Below, piece by piece: positions 52,474 to 62,201 of a stretch of 64,000 nt of DNA. The translations under genes and the position numbers were made by a program. Source of the stretch: Actinomycetospora lutea (GTDB taxonomy: Bacteria > Actinomycetota > Actinomycetes > Mycobacteriales > Pseudonocardiaceae); the NCBI RefSeq assembly GCF_028737205.1, contig NZ_JAQZAL010000002.1:124001-188000 (forward strand), in the 5' to 3' direction. How positions within the stretch are numbered: the first letter of the stretch is position 1; the number at the start of each line of letters is the position of its first letter. Below the pieces are notes generated by a model, which did no database searches, was not told the DNA's origin, and saw nothing but the letters and a program-made list of their open reading frames with translations.

Positions 52474-53418
52474 TCAGGGATCGACGGTGACGAAGTCGAT
52501 CAACTGCTCCATCGCCGTGATCAGGGGCGTCTCGAGGTCGTTCCAGCTCGACACCGCCGACAGCACCCGGCGGGCCCCGGCCCGCTCGTCACCCCAGCCC
52601 AGCGCCTCGCACACCCCGCGCTTCCACTCGATCCCGCGCGGGATCGTGGGCCAGGCGCGGATGCCGACGGTGGCGGGCTTCACGGCCTCCCAGATGTCGA
52701 TGTAGGGGTGGCCGAGCACGAGCACGTGGGCGGCCGCCGGGCCGAGCTCGCGGCGCAGCCCCTCGGCGATGCGCGACTCCTTGGACCCGGTGACGAGGTG
52801 GTCGACCAGCACCCCGAGGCGCCGGTCCGGGCCGGGCCCGAACTCCCGCGCGGCCTCGACGAGCACGTCCGCACCGTGCAGGGGCTCGACGACGACGCCC
52901 TCGACGCGCAGGTCGTGGCCCCAGACCCGCTCGACGATCTCGGCGTCGTGCAGGCCCTCGACCCAGATCCGGTGCGGCAGCGCGGTCCTCGCGCGGACGT
53001 CCTCGACGCGCCGCGACCCCGACGCCGAGCGCTGCGGGGCCTTCTCGGTGGCCGCCGACCGCTGGGGCGGGACGAGGGTCGCCGGGCGCCCCTCGTGGAG
53101 GAACGCGGCGGGCTTGTTCGGGAAGAGCCGGCGGCGCCCGGCGGCGTCCTCGAGCACGACCTCGCGGATGTCGGCGCGGATCACCGCGCCGCAGAAGGTC
53201 TCCGCGGCGTCCTCGACGACCAGCCCCGGCTCGGCGACGACGGTGACGACCTCGCGGGCCGGCCTGTGCGGCGCGAGCCCCGGCAGCCCGCCGGTGCGCC
53301 CGGCACCCGACGACGGACCGCCGCCACCCCGGGACGGCGCGCGCACCGCCCCGCCGGTCGAACGGAATCCGGGGTCGCCGGTGGAGCCGTGCATCCCCCG
53401 GCCCTGCGTTCTCGCCAC
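52474..53418 (-). CDS. DUF3097 protein
   Basis: 314 residues, cytoplasmic, conserved mainly in actinobacteria. The N-terminal 50 residues are Gly/Pro/Arg-rich. The core includes LVVEDAAETFCGAVIRADIREVVLEDAAGRRRLFPNKPAAFLHEGRPATL and, later, HRIWVEGLHDAEIVERVWGHDLRVEGVVVEPLHGADVL and HVLVLGHPYIDIWEAVKPATVG, whose Glu and Asp-x-Asp pattern resembles a Toprim-like fold. No demonstrated function. Divergent from the hypothetical gene at 53713, across a palindrome-rich 294-bp gap. Confidence 0.88.
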   Translation of the reverse strand: MARTQGRGMHGSTGDPGFRSTGGAVRAPSRGGGGPSSGAGRTGGLPGLAPHRPAREVVTVVAEPGLVVEDAAETFCGAVIRADIREVVLEDAAGRRRLFPNKPAAFLHEGRPATLVPPQRSAATEKAPQRSASGSRRVEDVRARTALPHRIWVEGLHDAEIVERVWGHDLRVEGVVVEPLHGADVLVEAAREFGPGPDRRLGVLVDHLVTGSKESRIAEGLRRELGPAAAHVLVLGHPYIDIWEAVKPATVGIRAWPTIPRGIEWKRGVCEALGWGDERAGARRVLSAVSSWNDLETPLITAMEQLIDFVTVDP

Positions 53419-53491
53419 GGAGGGAAGCTATCCGCGCACGGTGATCGTCCGGGGTCGACACGCCCGCGCGCCCTCGCCTCTCTGTGGAGCG

Positions 53492-53614
53492 AGGGTCACC
53501 CTGGCTGCGTGGGACGCAGCGAGGGAGTCCCTCGCTCGCCGGTGAACCTCGCGAGGGTGCTGACGGCGCGGCGACGCTCGCGACACTCTCGAGAGATCAA
53601 GGTGGCGAGCTCGC
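53492..53614. repeat. Run of six palindromes in a 294-bp intergenic region
   Basis: From left: agggt-c-accct (53492-53502); gctgcgt-ggg-acgcagc (53504-53520); agcgaggga-g-tccctcgct (53518-53536); cctcgcgagg (53547-53556); ctctcgagag (53586-53595); gcgagctcgc (53605-53614). Four share the core ctcgc/gcgag. The gap between DUF3097 (53418) and the next gene (53713) holds no ORF I support. This may encode a structured RNA, be a multiple operator, or be a REP-type element. Confidence 0.8.
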
Positions 53615-53712
53615 GTGTCACGAGAGGCACGTAGCGCAGGATCCACGGCCTCGACGGCTGCGGAACGTGCCGCTCGCCTCGGGGGGAACGACGTCTCGGG
53701 GGCCCCGGTACC

Positions 53713-54513
53713 GTGGATCGGGTGCCTTGTGCGAGTGCCTCCCTGGCCGTGTGGACCGCGGCGTGGCTCGCCGGCTCCGCCGCGGCCGACGACGTCCTCG
53801 ACGCGCTGGGTCCGTGGTCCGAGGCGCACGACGTCGTCGCCGCCGATGCCGCGACCGCGGCGGTGACCGACCTGCCGACCCCGGACCACCCCGGCGCCGG
53901 CCTCGCGACCCTCCTCGTGCTCGCCCGTCAGCGGGTGTCGCCGATCGGACCCGACGCGCGGCTCGTCATGCCCGCGCCCGGCGACGTCCGCGGGCTGCCC
54001 GGGCCCGACGCGCTGCGGGTCGCGGCGATGGAGGCCGGCGAGTGCGCGGTGCTGGCCGGGGCGGGGCTCGCCACCGTGCCGGCCCCGGTCGCCGACGGTG
54101 TCCTGCGCTGGACCGTGCACCTCGTCGACGAGGTGCCGCCCGCCGCGCACCCGAGCCTTTCCGACGCCGAGCACGACCTGCGCGGCTCGGTGCGCGACGC
54201 CGCGGACACCCTCGCCGCCATGGACGTGGCGCGCCCGCGGGCCGGGGTGCGCGAGGAGATCGCCGCCGCGCTGCGGCGCCGGCCGCACGCGACCTGGCCC
54301 GCCGGCACGCCCGGACGCCCGCTACGGGTGCTCCAGCACGCCGACGAGGTCGAGGCGATCCTCGTGGCGGCGTCCGGCGACGACCCGGGCGGCGCGGTGT
54401 CCGCCTCGGCGACGCTGGCCCGCACCGACGCGTTGCGCCCGCTCGCGACCGCGGTGCGCGCGGCTCGGGTGGCGGCCGTCGCCGAGACCGTGCGGGCGCT
54501 GACCGCCGCCTGA
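53713..54513 (+). CDS. Hypothetical protein of actinobacterial type
   Basis: 266 residues, helical, Ala/Asp/Arg-rich, no signal or membrane segment. ASLAVWTAAWLAGSAAADDVLDALGPWSEAHDVVAADAATAAVTDLPTPD begins the protein, and DLRGSVRDAADTLAAMDVARPRAGVREEIAAALRR lies in the centre. Two start codons (GTG 53713 and GTG 53722) are in frame. Codon use and the strong GC3 bias are normal for the window, supporting a real gene. I do not recognise a family with known function. Confidence 0.75.
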   Translation: MDRVPCASASLAVWTAAWLAGSAAADDVLDALGPWSEAHDVVAADAATAAVTDLPTPDHPGAGLATLLVLARQRVSPIGPDARLVMPAPGDVRGLPGPDALRVAAMEAGECAVLAGAGLATVPAPVADGVLRWTVHLVDEVPPAAHPSLSDAEHDLRGSVRDAADTLAAMDVARPRAGVREEIAAALRRRPHATWPAGTPGRPLRVLQHADEVEAILVAASGDDPGGAVSASATLARTDALRPLATAVRAARVAAVAETVRALTAA

Positions 54514-54539
54514 CCCGCAGGCCGGGCGGCGGTCAGCAC

Positions 54540-54989
54540 CTAGTGCCCGTGGCCGTGCCCGTGGCCGTGACCGTGACCGTGGCCGGAGGCCCCGCCCCCG
54601 GACTCCTTCGTCGGTGCGGGATCGGGCGAGGAGTGGCCGATGTACGGCTCCCCCGCCCGCAGGGGCGCCTGCTCGTAGCGACCCTCGTGGGCCGCCACGG
54701 GACGGGTGTCCCCGCGGAGCTCGGGGTGCTTGGCCTCGAGCTTCTGGCGCTGGTCCCACTGCCGCTGCAGACCGGTGACGTACTCCCGGTCGCCGCGGTA
54801 GGTGCCCTTCCAGGTCTGGGGCATGTACTCCTTGGACGGCCCCGGGTCGGCGGTCCCGTGCAGGGCGGGGCGGGACGGCACCTTGCGCGTCTCGCCACCG
54901 CACTCCGGGCACGCCGGCGCGGGGGCGTCCCGGCCGATCAACCGCTCGAAACGCAGGCCGCAGTCGCAGCGGTAGTCGTAGATCGGCAC
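54540..54989 (-). CDS. FmdB-family zinc-ribbon protein with a Gly-His tail
   Basis: 149 residues. The N-terminal FmdB zinc ribbon PIYDYRCDCGLRFERLIGRDAPAPACPECGGE holds Cys8/Cys10 and Cys27/Cys30. The middle is a charged region (YMPQTWKGTYRGDREYVTGLQRQWDQRQKLEAKHPELRG). The chain ends in seven Gly-His pairs encoded by a 42-bp hexanucleotide repeat (54543-54584), probably binding Zn, Ni or Cu. FmdB proteins sit near formamide, methanol and alcohol oxidation genes and are thought to regulate them. It is 19 bp after the transhydrogenase gene and is probably co-transcribed with it. Confidence 0.85.
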   Translation of the reverse strand: MPIYDYRCDCGLRFERLIGRDAPAPACPECGGETRKVPSRPALHGTADPGPSKEYMPQTWKGTYRGDREYVTGLQRQWDQRQKLEAKHPELRGDTRPVAAHEGRYEQAPLRAGEPYIGHSSPDPAPTKESGGGASGHGHGHGHGHGHGH

Positions 54990-55008
54990 GGTGTCACCCC
55001 CTCTCGGG

Positions 55009-56301
55009 CTACCAGTTCTCGATCGACTTGCGGAAGATGTCCGCGAGGTCGTCCTCGGTGGGCATCTTGGGGCAGGTGGCCAGGAGCCGCTGCTGCTTCA
55101 TCGTCCCGTCCACCAGGTCGGGGATGTCGCCCTCACCGAAGCCGACCTCGCCGATCCCGTTGGGGATGTGGATGTCGCGCATCAGCTCGGTGACCACGTA
55201 CGGCAGCTGCTCCGACGCGTCGTTCTGCGTCTCGGCGTTCGGCCCGAGCATCCGCGCCGCCGCCATGTGCCGGTCGGGCGCCGCCTCGAAGCTGAAGCGG
55301 AACGCCTCCGGCGCGGTCAGCGACACCGACATGCCGTGCGGGACCATCGGCTCGTCCTGCGGGTAGCCGGCCGGGTGGAAGTCCCGCACCTGCCCGGCGA
55401 TCGGGTAGGCGTTGGCGTGCGGGATGTGCACTCCCGAGTTGCCGAATCCCATCCCGGCGAACGTCGCCGCCATCATCATGTCCATCCGGGCGTCGACGTC
55501 CTCCTCCCCGCGCTCGACCGCGGTGCGGAACGAGCGGGCCAGCAGCGACATCGACTTCTCGCACCACAGGTCCGAGACCGGGTTGGAGCCGCAGTAGGTC
55601 ACCCGCTCCTCGGGCTTCTTGCGGTCGAACGTCGTGTACCAGCGCGCCGTGTACGACTCGAGCGCGTGGCAGACGATGTCCATCCCCGACGCCGCGGTGA
55701 CCTCCGGCGGGAGCGTCATCGTCAGCAGCGGGTCGACCACGGCCATCGTCGGGCGCAGCCGCCAGTGGCTGATGCCGGTCTTCACGCGCAGCGAGAGCAC
55801 GTCGAGGATGCACATCGCCGTGGACTCCGAGCCCGTGCCCGCGGTGGTGGGCACCGCGATGAGGGGCTTGAGCTGACCAGGCGGCACTTGCGCCTTGCCC
55901 ACCGGCTTGTTGATGTAGTCCATCAGGTCGCCGGGGTGGGTGGTCAGCAGGTTGACGGCCTTGGCGGTGTCGATCGCCGACCCGCCGCCCACCGCCACGA
56001 ACCCGTCCCACGGGCCCTGTTCGGTGGCGTAGCCGACGGCCTTGTTCATCGAGTCGTCGGTGGGCTCGACGTGGACACCGTCGAAGATCTCGACGGTCAT
56101 GTCGTAGCGGCGGATCTGGTCGGCGATGCGGTCGGGCAGGCCCGTCTGCTGCATGCCGGGGTCGGTGATCAGCAGGATCCGCTTCGCGCCGTACTGGGCG
56201 AGGTCGAATCCGATCTCGTCGCAGGCGCCCGCGCCGAACTTCAGCGGCGGGGCGCCCCACGTGAACACCGATTCTTCGGTGGGAACCGGGGGGACGGTCA
56301 T
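55009..56301 (-). CDS. Iron-containing alcohol dehydrogenase, hydroxyacid-oxoacid transhydrogenase type
   Basis: 430 residues. FGAGACDEIGFDLAQYGAKRILLITDPG and VEPTDDSMNKAVGYA open the Rossmann half; VAVGGGSAIDTAKAVNLL binds nucleotide; GSNPVSDLWCEKSMSLLA, AGMGFGNSGVHIPHANAYPIAGQVRDFHPAGYP and VPHGMSVSLTAPEAF provide the Asp/His metal site. The order and wording closely follow human ADHFE1/HOT (for example GSNPISDIW), an enzyme that transfers hydride from 4-hydroxybutyrate to 2-oxoglutarate. Coupled to the lactonase upstream (17-bp gap), it likely oxidises 4-hydroxybutyrate (inference). Confidence 0.9.
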   Translation of the reverse strand: MTVPPVPTEESVFTWGAPPLKFGAGACDEIGFDLAQYGAKRILLITDPGMQQTGLPDRIADQIRRYDMTVEIFDGVHVEPTDDSMNKAVGYATEQGPWDGFVAVGGGSAIDTAKAVNLLTTHPGDLMDYINKPVGKAQVPPGQLKPLIAVPTTAGTGSESTAMCILDVLSLRVKTGISHWRLRPTMAVVDPLLTMTLPPEVTAASGMDIVCHALESYTARWYTTFDRKKPEERVTYCGSNPVSDLWCEKSMSLLARSFRTAVERGEEDVDARMDMMMAATFAGMGFGNSGVHIPHANAYPIAGQVRDFHPAGYPQDEPMVPHGMSVSLTAPEAFRFSFEAAPDRHMAAARMLGPNAETQNDASEQLPYVVTELMRDIHIPNGIGEVGFGEGDIPDLVDGTMKQQRLLATCPKMPTEDDLADIFRKSIENW

Positions 56302-56318
56302 ACCGGTGAGCTCCTCGA

Positions 56319-57143
56319 TCAGGTGTAGTGGCCGCCGCCGTTGCCCACGGTCTTGAGCTGGTGGATCTGCTCGGCGTCGTGCCCGAAGACGACGGTCGCG
56401 TTGGTCTTCTCGGCGACGCCGCGGATCTTCTCCACCGACGAGTAGAACTGCCCCATGTCGTTGACGATGGCGGCGGGCGTGGTGGGCGGGCCGTAGCTCT
56501 CGCCCATGTAGACGGCGTCCGAGGTGAAGATCATCGTGCCGGTGTCGGGCAGGTCGACCTGCATCGACATCGTGCCCGGTGTGTGGCCCGGGGTCTGGAG
56601 CAGCGTCACGCCGGGGAGGAACTCGGTGTCGCCCGACACCGTCTCCCAGTCGAGCTCCTCGTAGTCCGTCTTGAGGTGGGCGCCGTTGAACAGGCCGTCG
56701 AAGCCGAACGCCCAGTCCTTCTCCTTGTCGCTGCAGATCAGCTTGGCCGACGAGTCCTTGAACATGTCGGCGTTGCCGCAGTGGTCGAAGTGCAGGTGCG
56801 AGAGCACGACGTAGTCGATCTGGTCGACACCGATGCCGAGCTGGCGCAGTCGCGAGTCGAGGTACTCGTCCTCGTTGACCTTCTCGTAGGGGAAGAAGTC
56901 CTGCAGGCCCGTCGGGCCCCAGCGCTCCTCCCAGTCGCGGGGGCAGCTGGTGTCCCAGAGCAGGGTGCCGTCGGGGGTCTCGACGAGCACCGTGTGCGTA
57001 GGGACGTCGGCCCACTCGGTGGGCTGGTCCCGCATCTGCCGGGGGCGGATCGAGCGCCCCGGCTTGAGGAGCAACCACGTCAGGTCCGCGGTCATCATGC
57101 CGCAGTCCAGGATGCTCACCTTGATCTCGCCACTCGCCGCCAT
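56319..57143 (-). CDS. Metallo-beta-lactamase-fold lactonase (AHL/gamma-butyrolactone type)
   Basis: 274 residues. The metal site HLHFDH is His116-x-His118-x-Asp120-His121, followed by QTPGHTPGTMS, TSDAVYMGESYG and VVFGHDAEQI as the remaining ligands. The scaffold resembles the AiiA/AttM(BlcC) lactonases, which open acyl-homoserine-lactone or gamma-butyrolactone rings. The ATG at 57143 has an excellent GGAGGAG site. First gene of the lactonase-transhydrogenase-FmdB unit, which fits butyrolactone to 4-hydroxybutyrate to semialdehyde; quorum quenching is also possible. Confidence 0.84.
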   Translation of the reverse strand: MAASGEIKVSILDCGMMTADLTWLLLKPGRSIRPRQMRDQPTEWADVPTHTVLVETPDGTLLWDTSCPRDWEERWGPTGLQDFFPYEKVNEDEYLDSRLRQLGIGVDQIDYVVLSHLHFDHCGNADMFKDSSAKLICSDKEKDWAFGFDGLFNGAHLKTDYEELDWETVSGDTEFLPGVTLLQTPGHTPGTMSMQVDLPDTGTMIFTSDAVYMGESYGPPTTPAAIVNDMGQFYSSVEKIRGVAEKTNATVVFGHDAEQIHQLKTVGNGGGHYT

Positions 57144-57201
57144 CAGCGCTCCTCCGCGTGCCGCGTGCCGATCGGGGGACGCGGCCGGGACGCCGCACCG
57201 A

Positions 57202-57228
57202 TGATGCATGCATCACCGACCACGTGAT
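57202..57228 (-). promoter_or_regulatory. Palindromic operator candidate upstream of the lactonase operon
   Basis: TGATGCATGCATCA (57202-57215) is a perfect 14-bp palindrome, and ATCAC (57212-57216) is repeated as GTGAT (57224-57228) in opposite orientation. It lies about 60 bp before the lactonase ATG, within the 200-bp gap to hemH, where a metabolite-sensing repressor could bind. Confidence 0.5.
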
Positions 57229-57345
57229 GGCGGACACTAGCGACGCTCACGATCATCGGCAAACGGTAGGAAGTCCGAGCGTTTCGCGAGTTTTGCGTCT
57301 CCCCCTGCTGCTCCATCGGGGTGATCAGAGTCATCTGGGCGGCGA

Positions 57346-58422
57346 CTAGCGGGAGGGGCGCTTCGCAGGCTCGCAGCACCCCGGGTGGCACAGGGCGCCG
57401 TTGCAGCCCACCCCCGCCCGCGGCGCCGTCCCGAGCTCGCGGGGCGTGGCGCCGTCGACCTGCTCGGCGATCAGCTCGACGACCATCTCGACGAAGCGGG
57501 GGTCGGAGCCGGCGCTCGCGGCGCGGGCGAACCCCATCCCGAGCTTCTCGGCGTGCTCGGCGGCCTCGTTGTCGAGGTCCCAGAGGACCTCGAGGTGGTC
57601 GGACACGAACCCGACCGGGCTGACGACGACCTCGCCGACGCCGCGGTCGTGCAGGTCGTCGAGGTGGTCGACGATGTCGGGCTCGAGCCACGGGATCTGC
57701 GGCGGCCCGGAGCGCGACTGCCACACGAGGTCGTGCTCGGGCGCGTCCACGGCCTCGGCGACCAGGCGCGCGGCCTCGCTCATCTGCCGCGAGTAGCGGT
57801 GCCCGCTCTCCTCGGGCGGCCCGGCGGTGCGGTCGGCCGACTCGGGGATGGAGTGCGCCGTGAACACGAGCCGTGCCCGGTGACCCGCGTCGAGGCGCTC
57901 CCGGGCGGCCCGCACCCCGTCGGCGACGGACGCGACGAACAGCGGGTGGTCGTAGAAGTGGCGCAGCTTCACCAGGTCGGGCGCGGAACCGGTGCGGTCG
58001 ATCGCCGCCTCGCGGGCCCGGGCGATGTCCTCGTGGTACTGGCGGCAGGCCGAGTACCCGCCGTAGGCGCTGGTCGCGAACACCAGCGCGCGCCGGACGC
58101 CGTCGCGGGCCATCGCCTCGACGGTGTCCTCGGCGAGCGGGTGCCAGTTGCGGTTGCCGAAGTAGACGGGCAGGTCGCGCCCGGACTCGCGCAGCGCGCG
58201 GGAGAGGTCGGCGACGAGGCGGCGGTTCAGCTCGTTGATCGGGCTGACGCCCCCGAAGTGCTGGTAGTGCTCCTCGACGACGTCGAGCCGCTCGGGCGGC
58301 ACCCCGCGGCCCCGCGTGACGTTCTCGAGGAACGGGCGGACCTCGTCGGGGCCCTCCGGACCGCCGAAGGACAGGACGAGCACGGCGTCGTAGGGGGCCT
58401 CAGCACTCACGAGGTCCAGCAT
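57346..58422 (-). CDS. hemH: Ferrochelatase
   Basis: 358 residues. Inserts Fe(II) into coproporphyrin or protoporphyrin. LVLSFGGPEGPDEVRPFLENVTRGRGVPPERL is the family start; FTAHSIPESADR contains the catalytic His and HEDIARAREA and SPVGFVSDHLEVLWDLDNEA the conserved Glu and metal loop. The C-terminus has GCNGALCHPGCCEP, cysteines that suggest the [2Fe-2S] cluster found in actinobacterial ferrochelatases. Third gene after fabG and inhA, as in mycobacteria; ATG start. Confidence 0.95.
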   Translation of the reverse strand: MLDLVSAEAPYDAVLVLSFGGPEGPDEVRPFLENVTRGRGVPPERLDVVEEHYQHFGGVSPINELNRRLVADLSRALRESGRDLPVYFGNRNWHPLAEDTVEAMARDGVRRALVFATSAYGGYSACRQYHEDIARAREAAIDRTGSAPDLVKLRHFYDHPLFVASVADGVRAARERLDAGHRARLVFTAHSIPESADRTAGPPEESGHRYSRQMSEAARLVAEAVDAPEHDLVWQSRSGPPQIPWLEPDIVDHLDDLHDRGVGEVVVSPVGFVSDHLEVLWDLDNEAAEHAEKLGMGFARAASAGSDPRFVEMVVELIAEQVDGATPRELGTAPRAGVGCNGALCHPGCCEPAKRPSR

Positions 58423-58462
58423 CCCCCCGGACGCCGGGAGCTACACGACGAGACCGACCCAG

Positions 58463-59227
58463 CTAGGCGCCCATCGCGTGGTAGCCGCCGTCGGCGTGCA
58501 CGACCTCGCCGGTGGTGGCGGGCAGCCAGTCCGAGAGCAGCGCGCAGATCGTCCTCGCGACGGGCGTGGGGTCCTCGAGGTCCCAGCCCAGCGGCGAGCG
58601 CTGCACCCAGGCCTCCTCGAAGGTGTCGAAGCCCGGGATCGACTTCGCGGCCATGGTGCGCACCGGGCCGGCGGCGACGAGGTTCGCGCGGATGCCCTCG
58701 GGCCCCAGGTCGCGGGCCAGGTAGCGCGTGGTGGCCTCGAGTGCGGCCTTGGCGACGCCCATCCAGTCGTAGCCGGGCCAGGCGACGGTGTTGTCGAAGT
58801 CCATGCCGACCAGCGACGAGCCGCGCCCCAGCAGCGGCTTGCAGGCCATCGCGAGCGACTTGAACGAGTACGCCGAGACCTCGACCGCCGTCGCGACGTC
58901 GGACCACTCGGTGTGGAGGAAGTTGCCGCCCAGGGCGTCCATCGGCGCGAAACCGATCGAGTGCAGGACGCCGTCGAGGCCGTCGACGTGCTCGCGCACC
59001 CGGTCGGCGAGGCCGTCGAGGTGCTCCTGGTTCTGCACGTCCAGCTCGATGACCGGCGCCTCCTGCGGGAGCCGCTGCGCGACCCGCTTGACCAGCGACA
59101 GGCGCCCGAAGCCGGTGAGGACGACGGTGGCACCCGCCTCCTGGGCCGCCTTCGCCGCGTGGAAGGCGATCGACGCGTCGGTGATGATCCCGGTGACCAG
59201 GATCCGCTTGCCCTCGAGCAGGCTCAC
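58463..59227 (-). CDS. inhA: Enoyl-ACP reductase (InhA)
   Basis: 254 residues. NADH-dependent reductase of type II fatty-acid synthesis. GIITDASIAFHAA (about 13-25) is the special nucleotide loop of InhA/FabI; HSIGFAP includes Ser90, the counterpart of InhA Ser94; PGYDWMGVAKAALE has the catalytic Tyr153 and Lys160. GPVRTMAAKSIPGF forms the substrate-binding loop. Its place between fabG and hemH supports the InhA identity over a general FabI. GTG start, 25 bp after the fabG stop. Confidence 0.96.
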   Translation of the reverse strand: MSLLEGKRILVTGIITDASIAFHAAKAAQEAGATVVLTGFGRLSLVKRVAQRLPQEAPVIELDVQNQEHLDGLADRVREHVDGLDGVLHSIGFAPMDALGGNFLHTEWSDVATAVEVSAYSFKSLAMACKPLLGRGSSLVGMDFDNTVAWPGYDWMGVAKAALEATTRYLARDLGPEGIRANLVAAGPVRTMAAKSIPGFDTFEEAWVQRSPLGWDLEDPTPVARTICALLSDWLPATTGEVVHADGGYHAMGA

Positions 59228-59252
59228 TGTGGCTCCGTCCGTGTGGGTGTCT

Positions 59253-61229
<1,977 letters not shown>

Positions 61230-62201
61230 CTAGGGGAGCCGTTGCCCCGTCACGATCGCCGTGGCGGCCCCGAGCACGACGAGGATCGTGGCCGCGAGGA
61301 ACCAGCGCCCGGACAGGTCGACCGTGCGCTCCTCGTAGCCCACCTGCTCGGCGAGGTTGGCGTAGGTCTCGCGCAGGTCGAGCTCGGTGGACGCGCGGCG
61401 GAAGTCGCCGCCGGAGAGCTGGGCGATCTCGCGCATCTGGTCGTCGGCGACGGCCACCGACACCGGCCGCCCGTCGATCTCGATCTCGCCGTACTCGGTG
61501 CCGAACGAGATCGCCGAGATCGGCACGCCGGCGGCCCGGGCCTCGGCGGCGGCCGGGAAGGCGCCCCGGTCGTCGGCGGGGTCGGTGGTCGGCGTCGTCT
61601 GCTTGCCGTCGGAGAGCAGGATGATCCGCGCCGGCGGCGGGCCCTCGGGGCCGCGGATCTGGGTGCCGAACGCCCGGATCGCGGCGAGGCTCGCGCGGAT
61701 CGCGTCGCCGGTGCCCGTCGACTCGGCGAGCTGGAGGCTGCCGATCGCGTTCTTCACCGCCTGCCGGTCGGTGGTCGGGGTGACGAGCGTGCTCGGCGTC
61801 GCCGCGAACGACGAGAGCCCGAGGTTGATCCCGGCGGGCAGCTGGTCGGCGAACGCGGAGGCGGCGGTCTGGGCGACCTGCAGGCGCGAGGGCTCGACGT
61901 CGGTGGCGCGCATCGAGAGCGACACGTCGATGGTCAGCATCACCGTCGCGCGGTTGCGGGGCACCTGCGCGGTGCCCTGCGGGCCGGCCAGCGCGATCGT
62001 CATGAGCACCAGTGCGACCAGCACGAGCGCCATCGGGACGTGGCGCCACCGGCCGGGGCCCTTCGGGGCCACGCGCTCGAGCAGCGCGAGGTTGGTGAAG
62101 CGCATCGTGTAGCGCTGCCGGCGCCGGTTGATCCACCAGTAGCCGACCGCCAGCGCGGCCACGACCAGCAGGAACAGGAACCACCAGGGGTGCGCGAACA
62201 T
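61230..62201 (-). CDS. VWA-domain membrane protein (BatA-like)
   Basis: 323 residues. HPWWFLFLLVVAALAVGYWWINRRRQRYTMRF is the usual start of Rv1481-like proteins. The VWA domain begins at VMLTIDVSLSMRATDVEPSRL, with the MIDAS DxSxS (DVSLS), Thr in ESTGTGDAI and Asp in LLSDGKQT, so metal-ion adhesion is intact. A C-terminal helix (FLAATILVVLGAATAI) gives a second membrane span. The start shares one base with the DUF58 stop. Probably assembles envelope complexes with MoxR and DUF58. Confidence 0.92.
   Translation of the reverse strand: MFAHPWWFLFLLVVAALAVGYWWINRRRQRYTMRFTNLALLERVAPKGPGRWRHVPMALVLVALVLMTIALAGPQGTAQVPRNRATVMLTIDVSLSMRATDVEPSRLQVAQTAASAFADQLPAGINLGLSSFAATPSTLVTPTTDRQAVKNAIGSLQLAESTGTGDAIRASLAAIRAFGTQIRGPEGPPPARIILLSDGKQTTPTTDPADDRGAFPAAAEARAAGVPISAISFGTEYGEIEIDGRPVSVAVADDQMREIAQLSGGDFRRASTELDLRETYANLAEQVGYEERTVDLSGRWFLAATILVVLGAATAIVTGQRLP

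Noticed and set aside
49014-52490. Plus-strand open frame of 1158 codons
   Set aside because: Mirror of gltX, SPFH and NfeD on the other strand; no recognisable protein text.
57229-57246. cactagcgacgctcacg upstream of the lactonase as a member of the 20-bp regulon
   Set aside because: Arm spacing is off by one and the right half does not match; the nearby TGATGCATGCATCA is a better operator candidate.
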